A stretch of DNA of 64,000 nt from Alisma plantago-aquatica. Its lineage: Eukaryota > Streptophyta > Magnoliopsida > Alismatales > Alismataceae. The position numbers and the translations under genes are program-made. Location of the stretch: NCBI GenBank assembly GCA_963693085.1, contig OY856413.1, forward strand, positions 742,942,556 to 743,006,555, read 5' to 3'. This document shows, piece after piece, positions 60,171 through 64,000 of this stretch (position 1 is the first letter of the stretch; every line of letters starts with the position of its first letter). The notes under the pieces were generated by a model, which saw only the letters and a list, made by a program, of their open reading frames with translations, was not told the DNA's origin and did not search any database.

Positions 60171-60775
60171 CAAACTAGCTAAACGGTCAACACTTTCAAA
60201 CGATCTCAAATCAATTGGAGATTGATGGTTGAAGATCGATCAATGTGATTCAAGGTTGACTTCATTCAATCAATTGATGATATAAATGGTTCAATGTTGC
60301 CCTAATCAAACCCTAATGATAACCTAGGATATTAAGGGGTTAATTGACTAGGATTTTGACCATGATGATGATCAATGGGGTGAATTACCAAAATACCCCT
60401 GAAGGGTAAATTAAGTAATACCTTGATCAAATCAAACCCTAATCACATGATAGTGATGTTTTGGGCTATGTTAGCCTATGATGACTTAATCCGACCTGAT
60501 CTAGAGTGATGTTGACATCACCTAACCTTATTATGAGAGAGAAAGTACTTCTAGAGAGAGAAAGTACTTCTAGAGAGAGAAAGTACCCTTTTCAGGTGAA
60601 AATTCAATTAAAGCATCTCCAATGCACAGGAATGAGCATAATTAGGGTATGATCCACCTGTGTGAGATCATAGAAACCCTAATTATGATAAATGATGAAC
60701 CTTTAACTAATCTAAGAGCATCAATGAAGATGTTACTCATACATGATGATGTTATGAGTTCAATTCACCTTGATA

Positions 60776-60930
60776 TGAATAGTAAACCCTAATTCAAGGG
60801 TGATGACATGTAATGTGAATAGTAAACCCTAATTCAAGGGTGATGACATGTAATGTGAATAGTAAACCCTAATTCAAGGGTGATGACATGTAATGTGAAT
60901 AGTAAACCCTAATTCAAGGGTAATGGCATG
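60776..60930. repeat. 40-base telo-box tandem array, right LTR A
   Basis: The unit and copy number are the same as in the left LTR. Confidence 0.92.
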
Positions 60931-62543
60931 CTTTTGAGTATTAAACTCTATTTGATGAGAATTAGAGATTTAACTCTTATGACAAGAGTAGGAAGTATAT
61001 TCCTTATTTTTGGTATTACCTTTATCAGTTGTATTAACCATGCAGGTTCTGATATGAAGGTAATCATATCCAGGTATGGATGTTGATGTTATATTCATTA
61101 AAGGCATGTTGTTAGCCTTATGAATAAGTAAAGTAATCTGATGCCTTGTCAGTGGCATCCTATGCTGATAATGGGCTGTGAGAGCCATGAATACCATCAA
61201 GGTCATGCCTTAGAGATGACTTGTGATGAGGATAATGAGAAATGATGATTGATATGAGTTAGGCCTGTTACATTTAGTATTCTTCTTTTATAGCTGCTAT
61301 GCTACTGTTATTGTTTGAAGAACAATGTATGTTGTTAAAGAATATTGAATGTACCTAACTAATCAAGTATAATGTAGAGCCCTGATCATAGATCCATCAT
61401 TGTCAGAGATTAAGTGATGGTGAAACAGGTTTTCCTCAGGGAACTCCTGGAGCACATACTTTTGAGTATGTGGGGTACATGGATGTGTAGAACCTTACAT
61501 CCTAGTGTAGGAAAGTGATGTAGATGTGTAATCCATCCATCCTTCACTATAATTCCATACCGTATCAGTGGTAGGTAAACATGAAACCTCCTGATGATGA
61601 AGAAAGCACAGATATCCGTATCAATGGTAGGTAAATATGAAACCTCCTGATGACGAAGAGAGTACAGAATGCCACTGTGACTCTAGAATAGCGAAGGACC
61701 AGTTTACCCTGGTGAGCTATAGTAGTAGAGACACGAGATGTCCTACAAGTGATCCTCTTACTGACTGAGGAAGGAGAAGGTCATGAGAATCCGGCTCTCT
61801 TAATGACCTATGTATGATACTGATGTGACTTCTCAGCGATCAGTTGGGGTATGAGTGGTAAGCCTCATCTCCACAGGGCATAATGTTGTTTGTAAAACAT
61901 AATCAACCATGTAGTATAACTTGTTAGAGATAACTCCAAGTTAGTTGATTGATGTTACATTGCAATAGTGTTTATATTCTCCATATCTCCTAAATTGTAG
62001 AGATCTTATTATACCTGCAACGATTATAGAATACTTTGAAGGCTTTACTGCTTAAGATATTCTTTGATGTTATAATAAAGCTTCTGGCGAAGAGTTATAA
62101 CTCTCACTGGGACAATTATGTATAATTGTCTCACCCCATAGACTTCAACTTTTTAGGTGGACGTCGGAGACGAAGGAACCAGCCTACAGGTGACCAGTCT
62201 CTGCAGTAGCACCAGGGGTAGCAGTAATCTCAGGTGGAGATTGTCCTGCCATGTGGTGTAGTTAGAGTCAGTCCTATGTGTCCTCTGTACTCTCAGGTCT
62301 TGGAATCTTTTGTTTAGTGATCTTGAGATTTTGTATCTTGATGTATATAATTACTCAAAAAGTAATTATCCTGAGATGTAAATAGATTATCTCCCTTTAT
62401 GAAAGAAGTTTTTATGGATCCAAGTTCTTATCTCGAAAAGTTTTAATTTCCCGTGATTTTTGTCTTCTGCTGATTACCGATTCGCTTCCGCTAAGTTTTA
62501 ATCGTGTTTATGTCATGGTTTGGAGAACAGAGCCTATAGACGC

Positions 62544-62987
62544 TGACAAGGAAATAGAATCCACACAGTAGAGAAAGGACAACAACATCAGGGACAACAG
62601 TGAGATCTCAGGTGGAGATATTGTCTGTCAAGTCATATAGATAGTAGTCCTATGTGTCGTCTCTGTACTTTCAGGTCCTCGGAGTTAGTAGTTTGTGCTT
62701 TTAATGAATCGATCTGAGATTTTGATTGGATGCCTCGAGGTTCTTATACTACTTGTATACAGTTCTAACAGGGCAGTTAATGTTTGTAATCCTCGAGAAG
62801 AGATGGTACAAGATATGTACTTAGGAACCAGGATGTAAATGTTATATATTGGTTCTTGATGAAAGAGTTTTCTTATGTTTGGATCTCTTTGCAAAAAGTT
62901 TTTAATTTTTAGCGATTTTTCAGTAATTTCGCTGTTAATAATCACTTCCGCTTAAGTAAATCATGTTTTTGTAAGTTGGATGCCACA
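62544..62987 (+). repeat. Right LTR of element B, last part
   Basis: This 444-base piece continues the LTR cut at 47495 and aligns with 39083-39526 of the left LTR, ending GATGCCACA. It is followed by the CTAAA duplication and then TNP2 sequence. Confidence 0.92.
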
Positions 62988-62992
62988 CTAAA

Positions 62993-64000
62993 CAACTTGG
63001 CAATGATATTGATGTTTATCTTGAACCTCTGATTGATGACTTTAAGAAACTTTGGGGAGAAGGTGTGATGACCTATGATACTTAACGTAGAGAGAAATTT
63101 CATTTGCATGCTCAGTTGTTTTGCATTATTAATGATTTTCCAGCATATGGGAATATGTCTAGATATAGTGTGAAAGGACCAAAGAATGTTCTATATGTGA
63201 AGAAAACACTGATTTGATATGACTAAAATATGGCAGAAAGACTGTATATCTTGGTCAAGAAGGCTTCTTCCAAACTTTCATCCTTACCAAAGTTTGCGCA
63301 AAGTGTTCAATGGATCGAATGAGAAATGGAGTGCCCCTAAACCTATATCATTGGAGGTTGTTTATGAAAGAGTATAAGACTTTGTCAATGCATTTGGTAA
63401 GATATCACAATGTACCATTCCCACACAGAGTGAAAAACCTTTATACAATAAGAGGGCAATATTATGGGATCTTTCTCATTGGAGTTGTTTGGCAGTCAAG
63501 CATTGTATCGATGTAATGCACGTTGAGAAAAATGTCTGTGATAATATCATTGGTACTTTGTTTAATATACTAGGTAAGACTAAATATGGAATCAAATCTC
63601 AAATGGACCTACGTGAGATGGGAATAAGGAAAAAGTTAACAGAAGTAGTTAGCAATGATTGAAAACATATTTACCTCCTACTTGTTACACATTGTCTAGA
63701 AAGGAGAAGAAAAATTTTTGTGAGTGCTTTCTTAATGTTAAGGTACCACATGGATACTCTTCCAACTGTAGATTGGTATCAATGAAGGATTTGAAACTGA
63801 TAAGTCTTAAATTTCATGATTTTCACACTCTAATGTGACAAATATTGTCTGTGATGATTCTATCTATACTATCGTAGCATCTAAGGTTTGTAATCACAGG
63901 GCTTTGTTTCTTCTTCAACAGTCTATGCGACAAAGTTATTGATCATGAGAATCTTGATAAGTTACAAATAGAAGTGGTTGTTACCCTATGCCAGCTTGAG
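62993..64000 (+). pseudogene. CACTA transposase TNP2, middle part
   Basis: The sense resumes exactly at the duplication with 'QLGNDIDVYLEPLIDDFKKL' and 'WGEGVMTYDT', then a stop. 'FHLHAQLFCIINDFPAYGNM' and 'SRYSVKGP' follow, all diagnostic of the TNP2 catalytic domain. Later blocks in shifted frames are 'VYERVKDFVNAFGK', 'HCIDVMHVEKNVCDNIIGTL' with 'FNILGKTK', 'YLPPTCYTLSRKEKKNFCEC' and 'VSMKDLKL'. Stops and frameshifts are frequent. The gene runs beyond the window, where the rest of the transposase and the right terminus should lie. Confidence 0.88.

Larger units (their letters stand above)
47496..62538 (+). mobile_element. Nearly complete chromodomain Ty3/gypsy element A
   Basis: The LTRs 47496-52599 and 57436-62538 are flanked by GACGC (47491-47495 and 62539-62543). 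A Met-tRNA primer site, a gag-pol frame and a polypurine tract are all in the standard places. Pol order is protease, reverse transcriptase, RNase H, integrase, and a C-terminal chromodomain. This places A among plant chromoviruses, most like the Tekay/Del clade. The LTRs are nearly identical by eye, so this is the youngest large insertion here. Four nonsense codons and one frameshift prevent it from making its own proteins. The right LTR ends TATA where the left ends TACA. Confidence 0.95.
57436..62538 (+). repeat. Right LTR of element A
   Basis: At 5103 bases it has the same architecture as the left LTR. Differences are single bases scattered at low density. Several remove CG or CHG sites in the GC-rich array (for example 'accgcgagg' on the left against 'accacaagg' on the right near 59995). 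The last bases are CCTATA. Confidence 0.95.
32135..62987 (+). mobile_element. Non-autonomous Ty3/gypsy element B
   Basis: The long LTRs are 32135-39526 on the left and, on the right, 42039-47495 plus 62544-62987. The right one is interrupted by element A. The whole is flanked by CTAAA at 32130-32134 and 62988-62992. Apart from the solo copia LTR in the left copy, each LTR is about 5.85-5.9 kb. The 2.5 kb interior has a Met-tRNA primer site, a gag-like frame with zinc knuckles, no pol, and a purine tract matching that of element A. LTR starts (TGCAACATCC / TGTAACATCC) and leaders show kinship to A, so an A-like element may have supplied the enzymes. The two LTRs differ more than those of A, in agreement with the nesting order. 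Confidence 0.9.
28899..64000 (+). mobile_element. CACTA DNA transposon, 5' end to beyond the window
   Basis: The element starts with CACTACTACATTTTTGGC at 28899. A subterminal zone of many short GTCGGTTT/AACTGAC-type motifs follows to about 29815, then a TNP2-type transposase gene from 31023. The gene is interrupted by LTR element B (32135-62987 plus one duplication copy) and continues to the window end. The 3' terminus is outside the window. CACTA elements move by cut and paste and normally leave a 3-base duplication; the base triplet before the start is AAG. Numerous stops and frameshifts show this copy no longer makes its own transposase. Confidence 0.88.

Overview
This window is nuclear DNA of a flowering plant with a large, repeat-rich genome. 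It is AT-rich, contains no host gene that I can recognise, and is a stack of transposable elements, most of them broken. No bacterial-type gene, operon or CRISPR array is present. The species cannot be named from the sequence. The plant assignment rests on the element families: chromodomain Ty3/gypsy elements primed by initiator Met-tRNA, Ty1/copia elements, a CACTA transposon with a TNP2 transposase, and a Cassandra-like TRIM carrying 5S rRNA-like sequence.

Left half (about 1-28,898). An old gypsy-type long LTR (element D, about 1646-8657) is followed by unrecognised DNA and a MITE-like element (9817-10144). A decayed Ty1/copia element then runs from about 10,510 to about 27,700. Its pol gene is split by an inverted solo copia LTR (11009-23963, duplication AAAAT). 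That solo LTR is itself split by a complete gypsy element C (12339-23526, duplication AGAGA). C has two similar 3.4 kb LTRs around an internal region whose pol gene is almost erased. A minus-strand Cassandra-like TRIM (27731-28526) follows.

Right half (28,899-64,000). A CACTA transposon starts at 28,899 and runs off the window. Its TNP2 gene is cut at 32,134 by a non-autonomous gypsy element B (32135-62987, duplication CTAAA) and resumes at 62,993. The left LTR of B carries a solo SIRE-like copia LTR (34952-36484, duplication TAGAA). The right LTR of B is cut by the most complete element here, chromodomain gypsy element A (47496-62538, duplication GACGC). A has 5.1 kb LTRs and a full gag-protease-RT-RNase H-integrase-chromodomain reading frame, broken by four nonsense codons and one frameshift.

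The insertion order on the right is therefore CACTA, then B, then the solo copia LTR and A. On the left it is copia, then the solo LTR, then C. The most unusual signals are in the very long LTRs of A and B: arrays of a near-palindrome (core ACGGTCTCAAGACCGT), a GC-rich CTCGCGGTCTTG array, tandem units built on the plant telo-box AAACCCTA, and a leader with a shared candidate splice donor. A, B and D also share an LTR 3' segment.
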